Of a DNA stretch of 64,000 bases, positions 1-10,940 are shown piece by piece (positions within the stretch are counted from its first letter, which is position 1; each line of letters opens with the position of its first letter). The DNA lies in contig NC_061865.1 of the NCBI RefSeq assembly GCF_907164915.1, forward strand, positions 53,836,587 through 53,900,586. The letters run 5' to 3'. The stretch comes from Impatiens glandulifera. Its lineage: Eukaryota > Streptophyta > Magnoliopsida > Ericales > Balsaminaceae. The position numbers were made by a program, and so were the translations under genes. Under the pieces are notes generated by a model, which saw nothing but the letters and a program-made list of their open reading frames with translations, searched no databases and was not told the DNA's origin.

Positions 1-1035
1 AGAAATTGAGAACTTAATCAATAGTATGCTGAATAGGGGAATAATTAGAAAGATTCATAGTTCATGCGTTGCTCTCGTGGTGTTGCTCAGAAAAAAGACT
101 TATCTTGGAGGATGTGTATCGACTATAAGAGGCTGAATTCGGCCACCATTAAAGACAAATTTCCAATTCCGGTGATAGAAGAACTAATGGAGGAGTTGCA
201 TGGATCCAAGGTTTTTTCCAAATTGGATTTAAAATCTAGTTTTCAACAAATACGGATGTACATAGGAGATTGCAATAAGACTGCATTCCGAACTCATGAG
301 GGCCTATATGAGTTCCTGGTAATGCCATTTGGCTTGACAAATGCACCTTCTACCTTCCAAAGTTATATTAATGATGTGTTGAAACCATTTCTAAAGAAAT
401 ATGTGTTGGTTTTCTTTGATGATATTCTAGTTTATAGTCTAAATTGGAAGGAACACCTATTTCATTTGAAACAAGTATTACTCACATTAAAACATCATCA
501 ATTAGTTTTAAATAAAGGAAAATACAGCCAAAACTGTAGTCAAATTGCATTCTTGGGGCACATTTTGGACAAAAGGAGAATAGCTTAAGATCCGGAGAAA
601 TCGGAAGCAATGAGCGCATGGCTCGTTCCACGATCAGCAAATAGACTGAAGGGGTTCTTAAGCTTAACCAGGTATTACCGTAGATTCATCAAGCAATACG
701 GTTGCATTGCTCGACCCCTTACTTCCCTACTGCAAAAAGGACAGTTTGGTTGGAACAAAGATGCAAATGACGCATTTCAGTTGCTGAAGCAGATGATGGT
801 ATTTCCTCCAGTTCTAGCGCTGCACAAATTTCAGATTCCATTTGTTGTAGAGATGAACACAAGCGAAGTAGGCATTGGTGCGATATTGATACAGGAAGGT
901 CGCCCAATAGCAATTATCAGCAAAGCTATTGAATCTGGGAAGCTGCCATCATCGACTTATGAAAAGGAACTGATGTCCTTGACGTTTACTGTACATAAGT
1001 GGAGAACCTACCTCAGATATAACCATTTGTGGTAA
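1..1035 (+). pseudogene. Ty3/gypsy reverse transcriptase-RNase H, first copy
   Basis: The reading frame starts before base 1 and is broken near base 100 in a run of A. The main frame (64-588) carries the RT palm, with the active-site motif FDDILVYS encoded at about 415-440. It ends in an in-frame TAA at 586-588, where the second copy has TCA (Ser). The frame then resumes at 610-1035 through the RT thumb/connection into RNase H. The RNase H motif reads NTSEVGIGA, where the family normally has Asp first; the second copy keeps DTSEVGIGA, so a catalytic Asp seems lost here. No intact product is possible. Confidence 0.88.
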
Positions 1036-1181
1036 AAACAAATCATAAAGCTCTTAAACACCTACTATAATAAAGAGTGCAGACTACTGCACAAAAAAAT
1101 AGCTTTACAAATTGGTGGGTTATTATTTTACAGTATAGTATAAACAGGGGAAAGAGAACCTGGTGACAGAATTGGTAGGTT

Positions 1182-2136
1182 TTTTTCCAAATTGGATTTA
1201 AAATCTGGTTTTCACCAAATACGAATATACATAGGAGACTGCCATAAGACTGCATTCCGAACCCATGAGGGCTTGTATGAGTTCCAGGTAATGACATTTG
1301 GCTTGACAAATGCACCTTCTACCTTCCAAAGTTTGATGAATGATGTATTGAAACTATTTATAAAGATATGTGCTGGTTTTATTTGATGATATTGTAGTTT
1401 ACAGTCTAAATTGGAAGAACACATATTTCATTTGAAACAAGTATTACTCACATTAAAATATCATCAATTAGTTTTAAATAAAATAAAATGCAGCCAAAAC
1501 TGTAGTCAAATTGCATTCATGGGGCACATTTTGGACAAAAGGAGAATAGCTTCAGATCCGGAGAAATCAGAAGCAATGAGCGCATGGCTCGTTCCACGAT
1601 CAGCAAAGAGACTGAAGGGGTTCTTAGGCTTAACCGAGTATTACCGTAGATTCATCAAGCAATACGGTTGCATTGATTGACCCCTTACTTCCCTACTGAA
1701 AAAAGGACAGTTTGGTTGGAACAAAGATGCAAATGACGCATTTCAGTTGCTGAAGCAGATGATGGTATCTCCTCCAATTCTAGCGCTACACAAATTTCAG
1801 ATTCCATTTATTGTAAAGATGGACACAAGCGAAGTAGGCATTGGTGCGGTATTGATACAGGAAGGTCGCCCAATAGCAGTTATCAACAAAGCTATTGAAT
1901 CTGGGAAGCTGCCATCATCGACTTATGAAAAGGAACTGATGTCCTTGACGTTTACTGTACATAAGTGGAGAACCTACCTCAGATATAACCATTTGTGGTA
2001 AAAACAAATCATAAAGCTCTTAAGCATCTGTTAGAACAAAGAGTACAGACTTCTGCACACAAAAATTGGCTTTACAAATTGGTAGGTTATAATTTTACAG
2101 TATAGTATAAAAGGGGAAAGAGAACCTGGTGACAGA
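1182..2136 (+). repeat. Tandem second copy of the RT-RNase H segment
   Basis: Bases from about 1187 onward repeat those from about 218 onward in direct orientation with a unit of about 967 bp. The repeat includes the non-coding tail after RNase H (1034-1165 matches 2001-2131). The copy is only lightly diverged. Its own lesions differ from those of the first copy: a 1-nt loss shifts frame near 1370, just before the FDDI motif, and an Arg codon has become TGA at 1678-1680. The junction at 1171-1190 lies where short runs of AGGTTTTTT and AAATTGG occur in both parents, consistent with unequal recombination or slippage at microhomology. Confidence 0.88.
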
Positions 2137-2166
2137 TGTGTTATCCAGGCGAGATTCAAGGGTCCA

Positions 2167-3454
2167 ATGCGCAAGAATTTCAGTATTCCATACAACTGTG
2201 CAAAAAAAATACAAGAAACTTATGTAACAAATCTAAATCTAGTCAGGCTTGTTCAAGAAATAAGTTTAGAACCTAACTCTCACCCAAATTTCACTTATAT
2301 CGATGACACGTTGAAAAGAAGAGGGAAATTATTAGTTGGACGAAACGCTAAACTAAGAACCACACTGATAGCTACAATACATTGTGGTGCAGAAGGGGGC
2401 ATTCAGGTTCACTGGTCACACAAAAGAAATTGCAGCTAGTATACTTTTGGTCATGAATGACTAAGGATGTGCAGGAGTTTGTTCGAACCGACGAGATATG
2501 TCAAAAAAATAAGTCAGACAATATGGCATATAAAGGCAGGTTACAGTCATTAACAATCACAAATCGATATTGGGAATCCATTTCTATTAATTTTTAAAAA
2601 AATCTCCCAAAAACACATGGAACATTTGTCATTTTTGTGGTGGTAAACAAACTGTCCAAAATGACACATTTCATTAGCTTGCGACACCCATTTTCAGCCA
2701 AAACAGTCGCTGAAGCTTTTGTCAGCAACGTCTCCAAACTTTATGGGATGCCTCTATCTATAGTCAGTGATCGAGATAAGGTTTTCCTCAGCACCTTTTG
2801 ACGAAAATTTCTGAAGATACAGCAGGTGCAACAATCTCTGACCACAACGTATCATCCTCAATCAGACGGACAAACATAAATTGTAAACAAATATTTAGAC
2901 ACTTATCTACGATGTATGGCTGGACAATCCCCCAAGAAATTGGTTCGTTGGTTGCCATTGATTGAGTGGTGGTATAACACCAACTTCCATTCAATCATCA
3001 AAACTTTACCCCTTGAAGCTATCTATGAGTATCCTCCATCAATTCACACCCCATATGTTATTGGGGATTCAAGAGTTGAAGAAGTGGATCTAACTCTCTT
3101 TGTACGAGAAGCAACTCTCCAATTACCGAAGTTTCACCTGCAAAGAGCACACAACCGAATGAAACAAGTGCAATATAAGAAAAATAAATAAATGTGATAT
3201 TAGAGGTAGGAGCTTGGGTGCTGTTAAAACTGCAGCCATACAGACAGTTATCTGTCCGAAAATGCTTTCACAAGCTGTCTCCAAATTTTTTTGGACCATT
3301 CAATGTGCTGGAAAGGGTCAGTAATGTGGCTTACAAACTGGAGCTAGGTAGGAGCTGGTGCAAGAATACACAATGTCTTCCACGTATCTCAATTAAAGAG
3401 TTTCTAAGGCACCCCTGTTGCCATTGTAGAAATCTCTCAAACCAAGAAAGATGA
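2167..3454 (+). pseudogene. Ty3/gypsy integrase remnant
   Basis: The 2167-2439 frame holds the zinc-binding/linker region with HCGAEGG. Roughly 2570-3191 is the catalytic core in one main frame: VVNKLSKMTHFI, then SDRDKVFLSTF, then LIEWWYNT. The second catalytic Asp (in SDRD) and the Glu (in IEWWYNT) are visible; the first Asp position reads ISINF, apparently Asn. Stops interrupt the core at 2799-2801 (TGA, probably from a Trp codon) and 2877-2879 (TAA). Frame 3194-3454 carries the C-terminal module ([30 protein letters not shown]). The element cannot encode an active integrase. Confidence 0.85.
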
Positions 3455-3460
3455 TAGGAA

Positions 3461-4740
3461 AGGCAGAATAGACCCTTATCCTTGCACATTTTCTCATTTC
3501 CTTTCTTGCCTTAACAAACCAGCTGACCATTTCACCAAACTCTTTTTTTTCTTGAGCAAATTCCAATCTTGAAGATAATAGACATTACATTTGTATCTTG
3601 AGTTGACTATTTCTTTTCTTGCTCATTACTAACTCTTATCTTTAAATTTGGAACAACATTTTTTTAATCTGATTTCTCATTCCCGCAAGATTGGCAATCT
3701 CAGTTTTCCCCTGTACCATTTTCTTTCATTCTCAGTATCACTTGACTGTCCTTGCATATTATTTTCGGTAGCAGCAAAACCTTTAGCATCAATGAAACTG
3801 TTTTTCCTTTTTACTCTAGTAACAACCGTAGTAATTGAATTATGCCCATTTGTTAATTTATGTACATTTTGAAGACGTCATGCAGCAAGATCCTGCAGTT
3901 TATTTCCAGTAATTGACCGGACCCCCTCTCTACATCATTAACCGCAACAGTATCAAAAGCATGTCCTTCAATTGAATCTTGCTTAAATTTCCCATCACCA
4001 AGAACCTTTGCAGAGTTTAAATCAGCATTTTTATTTGCACACTTCTTTCTTCCAGTATCATTCTCAACATCACTTGACTGTCCTTGGGAATTATTTCCGG
4101 TAGCAGTTGAATCTTTTCCATAAATGTGATTGTCTTTCCCTTTTACTTCTGTAGCAATTATGGTAACTGAATTATTTGGGTATCCATTAAAATCATGCTC
4201 AGCTATTGTTCCCGGTACGTTGGGAGGATTGCCCTCAGAATTGCTAGAAACTAGTCTCCACCTGTATCTTTAGTAACAGCAGTTTGCACAAATTGTTTCT
4301 CAGTTGAAGCCTACACAACAGGTTGCATCTTTGCAGAGCTTAAATCTGTAGTTCCATATGCAGAGTTGTTGCTTCCAGCAATAATTTTAGAAACATTAGC
4401 AGCATACTGCAAACACATCATCATCAGAGTCAGTACCATCAGTTACTGTTACAAAATCCAGCCTAGTACCTTCTTGATCAACATCTATGTATCCTAAATC
4501 CAACCAAATCCTGAAGAACCCTCCTTCTTCCCATCAATGCTAGCTAGAAACACGAACTGGAAAATCCTCTTTTAGCACATCATTATAGCCTAATTCCAGA
4601 ATTATGTCCTTGCTAACCCGAGGATCAGAAACCAATCCCTGCATACCTCCTTTAATTTCATTGATTTTATCAGTAACACAGCCTTGGGTATTTGTATTCT
4701 AATTTTATTCAATATTCTAATTTTATTTGTATTTTTGTTT
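3461..4740 (-). pseudogene. Decayed coding-like sequence, family not recognised
   Basis: No long frame is open, but the minus strand has coding-like stretches. One between about 4640 and 4700 reads DPRVSKDIILELGYNDVLKE. Another, 3880-4210, is rich in Asp, Asn, Ser and Lys and includes AKVLGDGKFKQDSIEGHAFD. Bases 3720-3850 and 4050-4190 are diverged direct repeats about 330 bp apart, so part of the locus was duplicated. I do not recognise the parent protein. It may be a dead host gene or the 3' part of the adjoining retroelement. The stretch also contains the likely promoter and 5' leader of the downstream F-box gene. Confidence 0.35.
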
Positions 4741-4761
4741 TCAATTACAGATTAAGAAATT

Positions 4762-5985
4762 ATGACTAGTTTAAATGAAACAACTTTCTACATGTTGGCA
4801 TGGGAGATTTTTACATGGTTGACTGCAAAATCTATATTCAAGTTGGCAATAACTTCCCAACAATGCTTGAATTTTATGAAAGACATATCATTTTGTAAAC
4901 GACAAGTACAAAATATGATACTTAAGGACGATAGTGAATTTTTTATTCAAGCAAACACTGTACTGCACTTTCCCCACATTCCCGACGAGAACAGAATAAA
5001 TCTTTTGTCTCTTACAGACCAAGAATTAAGCTCGGTTATTCAACCACAATCTATGGAGTTTTTGAGAGATGTTCGACTACTTGTATCGAGCGGCGGTCTT
5101 CTTTTTTGTAGAACTTCCCAAAGGAGACCCAATCATGTCGAACCTTTTGTGGTCATTAACCCGGCCACCGGAATGAAGGTTGAAGTATCTGCACCTTCTG
5201 GTTTGTCAAGAGGAGAAAGAGATAACAGTTTGAAGGTCGTGTTCGGTCATAATAATAATGGCGATCCTTTTCTTATGATTATTATGATAGATATTGATGG
5301 TTGGGATGCAATATATAAGTTAATGGTATACTCCTTTGAAGAAAAGAAGTGGAGAAGGAAGAGTCAACGAGGTATTGATATTGGAGAAAGAAATTTATTC
5401 GTGGAAAATCATGTGTTCTTCGATGATTGTATTTGTTTTTTGTCGGACTTTTACGGTGGTTTCACGCGTAAGAGTGAATATTATTTCCCCTATATATTGT
5501 GTTACAATATAGAAGAGGAAAAAACACAATATTTGAGATTACCGAGGAATGCAAATAAAGGGCGAAACCACAGTACTTGTCGAATGAAAATATTTCCATG
5601 GGACAAGTGCCAGACGACGACGATGTGTCTTGTTAAGTTTTGTAAAGGCCAATTCACAATATGGGTATGGAATAAAAAAGGTGAGAAACAAGAGTGGGTT
5701 CAGATTTTGAGGAAGACACTCTCGGATATTGGAATACTAGAGCATGTTGATGTTGTCGGTTTTACAGTAATGGATGGAAAGACGTTGGTTATTGTAATGG
5801 AAAACAAAAAGGTTTACTCTTACAATCTGGTGAGCGATGGTGCCGATCACAAAGTGAAAAAACAAAAGACGGCGACTCTTATAAGCAATAACCATGGATG
5901 CAATGGATGGAATTTTATAATGTATTCCTACTCTAACACCTTGGCTCAAATTCCAAATGCTGTGCCCATTTTCTACCAAGCCTAA
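4762..5985 (+). CDS. F-box protein
   Basis: A single uninterrupted 407-residue frame. Residues 6-45 form a divergent F-box (LAWEIFTWLTAKSIFKLAIT, then a Cys and a WL-less helix), expected to bind SKP1 in an SCF ubiquitin ligase. The remaining ~350 residues have the Trp/Tyr-rich strand pattern of plant F-box-associated or kelch-like beta-propeller domains (for example YSFEEKKWRRKS, WNKKGEKQEW), which would choose the substrate. The ATG chosen is 11 bases after a good 3' splice site (polypyrimidine, TTACAG ending at 4750), so a 5'-UTR intron is likely. The gene sits beside transposon debris and belongs to a fast-turnover plant family; the substrate is unknown. Confidence 0.82.
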   Translation: MTSLNETTFYMLAWEIFTWLTAKSIFKLAITSQQCLNFMKDISFCKRQVQNMILKDDSEFFIQANTVLHFPHIPDENRINLLSLTDQELSSVIQPQSMEFLRDVRLLVSSGGLLFCRTSQRRPNHVEPFVVINPATGMKVEVSAPSGLSRGERDNSLKVVFGHNNNGDPFLMIIMIDIDGWDAIYKLMVYSFEEKKWRRKSQRGIDIGERNLFVENHVFFDDCICFLSDFYGGFTRKSEYYFPYILCYNIEEEKTQYLRLPRNANKGRNHSTCRMKIFPWDKCQTTTMCLVKFCKGQFTIWVWNKKGEKQEWVQILRKTLSDIGILEHVDVVGFTVMDGKTLVIVMENKKVYSYNLVSDGADHKVKKQKTATLISNNHGCNGWNFIMYSYSNTLAQIPNAVPIFYQA

Positions 5986-6840
5986 GTTAAGTTAAGTTAG
6001 ATATTTTTTTATTTATTGAATTATTAGATGAAAATTGTTTTGTTGAACCCAGAGAGAGACAGATACAGCAAGTTGATACTATGTTATTTGTTTTTCTGGA
6101 AGAGAGATAGAGAGAGGGGTATGTTTGACATTTGGTATTTTTCTTTTTCTGAAATCTAATTATTAGTTTATTTATTTATTTTCTTTTATTATTAAAAAAA
6201 TATATTTTATTTAATTTTTTTAATTAATTTTTATTCCAGATAGATAAAAAGAAATTAAGAATATTTTGATGTTTAATCAAAAACAAAAAAAAAAACTAAT
6301 TTTTTAAAAACTCTTATCAAACAGGTTTTTTAGGGAAAAAAACTTAAAAAATAACAGCTCTTTGATTATTATCGATTTCATTTATTTGGAAGGTTTGTTT
6401 GATACGGTCATTTGAGTTATTTTATAAAGTATGTTTTATCTCTCAAAATTTGTTTACTCAATGTTTAAGTATATTTTTCAACGAAACTTAAAGAGGGAAA
6501 AAAGTAATGATTTGTAATGATTTTGTGGAAGTGATGATTATTTTTGATAAAAAAGATTTAAGGATATTGATATATATGAATAAAGTAAAAAAATAATAAT
6601 TTAAAATAGAAGGTATTTTAATATTTTGGTTAATGAAATGAGTGACGTGATTGTTAAGAAATGATTGATTGGAAAATTAATTGTGTGAGTTTTTTAAAAA
6701 ATCCAATGAAAAAAAGGCCTTAATCTCTTAATAACCTGAAAATTAATTTATCATTTATTTATATTTAGATTATTATTATAGATTTCAATTTTCAGAACTT
6801 CAATAACCATTAAAAATAAACCAATTTTTGTCTTCCTAAC
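5986..6840. other. AT-rich intergenic DNA downstream of the F-box gene
   Basis: 3' flank with many A and T runs. The stretch 6300-6720 has MITE-like features (a GTTTGTTTGAT start near 6394 and many GATTT/AAATC blocks), but I could not fix terminal repeats. No gene is supported. Confidence 0.5.
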
Positions 6841-7110
6841 ATACTTGTAAGAGGAAGGTTAGAGCCTTCTCAGATGTCCGCAACATGTGGATACAGTCTG
6901 AAATAATATTATCACCGACGGAAACTCCTAACCACTGATTTCATTGCACTTTAATTCTTAATTTTCATTTGTCATCTTTTATCTCTTTTTTTATTTTATT
7001 CAGTTTATTTTTACTCTGATTTCCTTTTAACTCATGTAACTCCTTTGTCTTTTTATGCCTTTTATTATATTAACGCTAAGTCATCTTAAAAAAAAAAAAA
7101 ATACTTGTAG
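6841..7110 (+). mobile_element. Short poly(A) retroelement insertion with target-site duplication
   Basis: The sequence between two copies of ATACTTGTA (6841-6849 and 7101-7109) ends in an A13 run at 7088-7100 preceded by TTAACGCTAAGTCATCTT. That tail resembles the ends of the LINE copies at 15430 (GACGCTAGGTCGTTTATC) and 19092 (AGCAAATAAGTCGTTTT). The insert is about 250 bp and non-coding, so it is either a strongly 5'-truncated LINE or a SINE using the LINE tail. Confidence 0.7.
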
Positions 7111-7117
7111 ACCTTCC

Positions 7118-7385
7118 AGGGCCGGCCCTGGGGTAAGGCAACATGAATACACTTGCATAGGGCCCCAATTTTTTTATATTTAATAATATTATATTATTAA
7201 TATTATTTTTTTCTCTTTTTTCTCCTTTAATATTAAATATATATTATAAAAATAACTTTTTTATCTTCTTTTTATTATCATGATATAGTTATTATTTATA
7301 TTTTATTTTATTAATTAAAATTTAAAAAAAATTACTATTTTAGGGGCCCCAAAATTTAAATTTGCATAGGGCCCCCAAATTTTAG
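7118..7385. mobile_element. hAT-like terminal fragment (tentative)
   Basis: Starts with CAGGGCCGGCCCTGGG, a type of end common in plant hAT elements. GCATAGGGCCCC blocks recur at 7155 and 7363 and an AGGGGCCCC block lies at 7342. A matching right end and an 8-bp target duplication were not found, so this is either degraded or misjudged. Confidence 0.35.
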
Positions 7386-7785
7386 GTCTTCGACCTTCTA
7401 CCTGCATCCTTCGTAATGTAGGCTCATTCTCGTAACTGCCTTCGTTTCCTGAGAAGGCTGATGAGAAATTGATTAATTGTCGTTAGAATTGATATGATAT
7501 GACTGAAGATTTGAAGAGAAGAAAAAAGAAGGAAGTCCGAACCTCTTTCGATTTCTTATCATCATCTTGCTTTTTCTATGTTAGAATTGATATGATATTT
7601 ATGACTAGGTCGACTTTATTCTTTGTCTTGTGCTCGAGAAACTTCTTGTCAATGTCATGTTGTTCGAGTCCAAATCGGCTTTTACATATTCAATGCCTTC
7701 AACAATAGTTTTGCATAAATAAATCATCATCTCAGCATAGAACGTACGAATCATTGCGGTAAAGGAAGATTATAAATCGAACAGA
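7386..7785. other. Intergenic stretch, nothing recognised
   Basis: Contains one 69-codon frame (7499-7708) with no family resemblance and ordinary non-coding composition. No feature is supported. Confidence 0.4.
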
Positions 7786-9080
7786 TTAAATTACATTGGA
7801 ATTATAATTTTAATTCTAATTTTTAATATTACCTGATAAATATAAACTAACAGATTTAATGTGACCAAATCCAAGATCATAATGCATCTATAAACCTTAA
7901 TTTCAAAACTCCATGAGAAAAATGAAAAAATGTATCAAATTAAAAACATCAATAGATCACTTTTGGGATAGTTGATATTTATGATTATATTAATATATAA
8001 TTTAAAAATTATGTTAATACAATTTTGAAATTATATAGTAATATGATGTTTTGTATTATTAAAAATTAGTATGGTGTAGTTGGTTAAAAATGAGTGCAGT
8101 GTAGTTTGATAAATGATTGATTAATATTGTTTAACTAACATATTAAGCAATTTATTAACCTTAATGCGAAAACCGACATTAATTATTATAATTATATATA
8201 AATATATTCGAGTTGAAATAAGTGTCATTTATATTTGTAAAAATTATAATTTTTATTATATTATTTTTATAATGAGTAACAATATATTTTAAAATTTGTT
8301 TTTACAAGAAAAGATAATGTGTCATTTGATGAGAAGATTGAATGTAATAGTTTTTATTCCATAATTGGAATAACATAAAATCAAAATTCACATGTATGAT
8401 TACTCTTATAATAAATAAAAATCTAAATATATTTGTTAAATCCTTATATATGTAATACATGTTATAAATTAAATTAGATTTTATGAATATATGTCTAATT
8501 CATGTTTATAAGGAAAATAACAAACATTAAAAGATATATATATATATATATTATATATTCATAAAATCTATTTTTTTATTATTAAAATATTACATATCCA
8601 AAAACAAATCTTACATAATTGTTAACTTATTAATTAAATTTGATTGAACTTCCCAACCAAAATATTGATAAAATCCGAACAAGAAAAATATAGTATTTTA
8701 TTTAATGAGACTATATATTATGACAATTAATTATAATAATATTTTTACAATATACCAACTTAATTTTTGTTATGTTTAATAAAGAAATTTTTTAAATTTT
8801 TATTATGTTGACATTTTTTGTAATTGATATTATTTGATTAATTATTATTAAATTAGTTAACAAACACATTAAAATATGAATTATTAAAATTATGATGTAA
8901 AAACAATGGAATTTGATTTAAAATAATTAACATAAATTATATCAGTACAAATTATAATTTTATTATAATAAATAATAATAGTTTTTCAAATCTCTTTGAA
9001 GATTTGCTCAATCATTACGCATTAATAATAGTCAATAAAAAAATAAATTTTAGATTTTATGAATCATCCCCATTTCATGT

Positions 9081-9090
9081 CTATAAAATA
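9081..9090 (+). promoter_or_regulatory. TATA box of defensin-like gene A
   Basis: CTATAAAATA lies about 50 bases before the ATG at 9139. The same element in a matching context (TTTATAAAAT at 26097-26106) lies before gene C. The conserved CATCCCCATTTCAT block just upstream is shared by A and C. Confidence 0.6.
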
Positions 9091-9138
9091 TTAAAATATT
9101 TCTTACAAAGTATAAAATCAAAACAAAATTGTATACTT

Positions 9139-9521
9139 ATGTGTATCATGAGAAAGGGAACGATGAAGAAGAGTTATCTAGATTTAACTTTTATTCTTTA
9201 CCTATTTCTATCAGGTTAATTTTTTATCCAACAAATATATTTCTTATATTTTATCGTGATTTTTATTTATATTTTTTTTTTGCTAGTGAATTTGAATATT
9301 TTGTTCTTAATATTTTTTTAGGTATGACTATACTGTCAATGGCAGAATCTAAAAAATCGACGACAAATTCACTGCATTTCTGGTGTATGGTAAAATGTTC
9401 CATAATGTGCGTAACTAATAAACCAGATTGTACTAACAACGTGTGTAGTTGCAAACCTGGATGGGGGTATGGGGATGTTGCAGGCTCACCTTTGTTGGAT
9501 CTCCCTCATAATTTCCATTGA
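9139..9521 (+). CDS. Defensin-like (DEFL) secreted cysteine-rich peptide A
   Basis: Two exons, 9139-9214 and 9322-9521, joined over a 107-bp GT-AG intron that splits a Gly codon; 91 residues. Exon 1 encodes a basic start followed by a hydrophobic run (LTFILYLFLSG), a signal peptide. The mature part has six Cys spaced C-x3-C-x3-C-x6-C-x4-C-x-C, which fits the CxxxC...CxC core of cysteine-stabilised alpha-beta peptides with unusually short first and middle loops. Such peptides are secreted and act in defence or cell signalling; the target here is unknown. Three in-frame ATGs (9139, 9148, 9163) are possible starts. The first two are also ATG in gene C; all would keep the signal peptide. Confidence 0.7.
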
Positions 9522-10668
9522 TTACAAAGTAAAGATTGTGAAAGTAATTGAAAATTATTGTGGTATATAAATAAAAATCAATAAAATATTTAATTTTGTA
9601 CCATTATTTAATTTTCTACTTATTATAATTCATCCATCAACATTAAAAAAAAATCAATCTTTTCTATACTAAAAGTGTTTTAGATCAAAGAAAGTGAACA
9701 CAATTCCGATTTGTACTCTTTTTTCTAGGGGTGAGCAAACGGGTAAACTCAACCCGTATTATCCAATCCATATTCAATCCAAATTAAATTTACTCAACCC
9801 ATAACCCAACCCATATTATTTACTAATATGGGTTGGGTAAGGATTAGGTTGGGTAACCCAATTTTTTTTTCATTTAATATGTATTTGACTCATTTAACAC
9901 ATTTTAATCTATTTAACACGTTTTCCAAACTTTTCACGTTTTTGGAATATTTAACACGTTTTTGACACGTTTAACACGTTTTTTTACGGTTTTGATACTT
10001 TTAACATGTTTTTGGCACGTTTAACACATTTTTGACACGTTTAACACGTTTTTCATGTTTTTGGTATGTTTAACACGATTAACACGTTTTGACACGTTTT
10101 TCACGATGGTAACACAATTAACATATTTTGACATGTTTTTCACGTTTTTAGCACGTTTAACGCGTTTTAACACGTTTAACATGTTTTTCACATTCTTGAC
10201 ACGTTTAACACGTTTTTAACATTTTTATCACATTTTCACACGTTTTTTTACGTTTTGTCACGTTTAACATGTTTTGACACGTTTAACACATTTTTAGCAC
10301 GTTTTGACACATTTAACACGTTTTTGACACGTTTAACATGTTTTTCACATTTTTAACACATTTAATACATTTTTTACACATTTAATGTGCTAAACGTGAA
10401 AAACGCGTTAAACGTGCCAAAAATGTGAAAACTTGTCAAATGTGCCAAATACGTGTTAAAACTTGTCAAAACGTGTTAACGTGCAAAAACCATGTTAAAC
10501 ATGTCAAAAATATGTTTAATGTGCAAACACGTGTTAAACGTGTTAACATGTCAAAAACGTGTTAAACGTGCCAAAAACGTATTAAACATGCAAAAAAAAA
10601 CGTGAAAACGTGCAAAAACGTGTTAAATGTAACAAAACATGTTAAATGTGCTAAAAATATGTTTTTTT

Positions 10669-10816
10669 TGGGGGGGGAAATGGGACAACGGATTAAGTAT
10701 GTAGCCCGCAAACACACTTAATCATTTAACCAAGCGTAGAACTTGCCGCCCGACGGGCTCGAACCCAGGAACTTAGGGTTGGTATCCACCTCTTTTTTCC
10801 GCTAGACTAGAAGAGG
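10669..10816 (-). mobile_element. tRNA-derived SINE, copy 1
   Basis: On the minus strand the sequence begins near CTTCTAGTCTAGCGG, a perfect A box (TAGTCTAGCGG fits TRGYNNARNGG), followed about 32 bases later by a perfect B box (GGTTCGAGCCC). The body then runs through GTCGGGCGGCAAG to a pyrimidine-rich 3' end. Only the internal RNA polymerase III promoter is tRNA-like; there is no cloverleaf, so this is a SINE and not a tRNA gene. Confidence 0.7.
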
Positions 10817-10940
10817 GGATGAAATGGGACAAGGATTAAGTATGTAGCCCGCAAACACACTTAATCAATTTACCAGGCGCAGAACTTGCCGCCCGACGGG
10901 CTCGACCCCAGGAACTTAGGGTTGGTATCTACCTCTTTAA
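10817..10940 (-). mobile_element. tRNA-derived SINE, copy 2 (A box missing)
   Basis: A direct repeat of the preceding SINE (the GTATGTAGCCCGCAAACACA block occurs in both) that stops at ACCTCTTT, so the A-box end is missing. The B-box region reads GGGTCGAGCCC on the minus strand. Its head-to-tail position beside copy 1 suggests local duplication rather than a separate insertion. Confidence 0.65.

Larger units (their letters stand above)
1..3460 (+). mobile_element. Degenerate Ty3/gypsy retrotransposon (pol part)
   Basis: Successive frames encode remains of reverse transcriptase, RNase H, the integrase zinc-binding region, the integrase core and the integrase C-terminal module, in that order. 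This RT-RH-IN order is that of Ty3/gypsy elements. The left end lies outside the window and no LTR, primer-binding site or polypurine tract was recognised. Frameshifts, stops and an internal tandem duplication show the copy is dead. The homology fades near 3460 after the integrase C-terminal region, so the right boundary is approximate. A pararetrovirus was considered, but the integrase rules it out. Confidence 0.9.

Noticed and set aside
1..3460. Endogenous pararetrovirus
   Set aside because: Integrase follows RT-RNase H, which fits Ty3/gypsy and not a caulimovirus; no movement or coat protein is seen.
10740..10760. Possible tRNA gene (B box GGTTCGAGCCC on the minus strand)
   Set aside because: A and B boxes are present but no acceptor stem or cloverleaf can be formed; the body continues as a SINE and is repeated.
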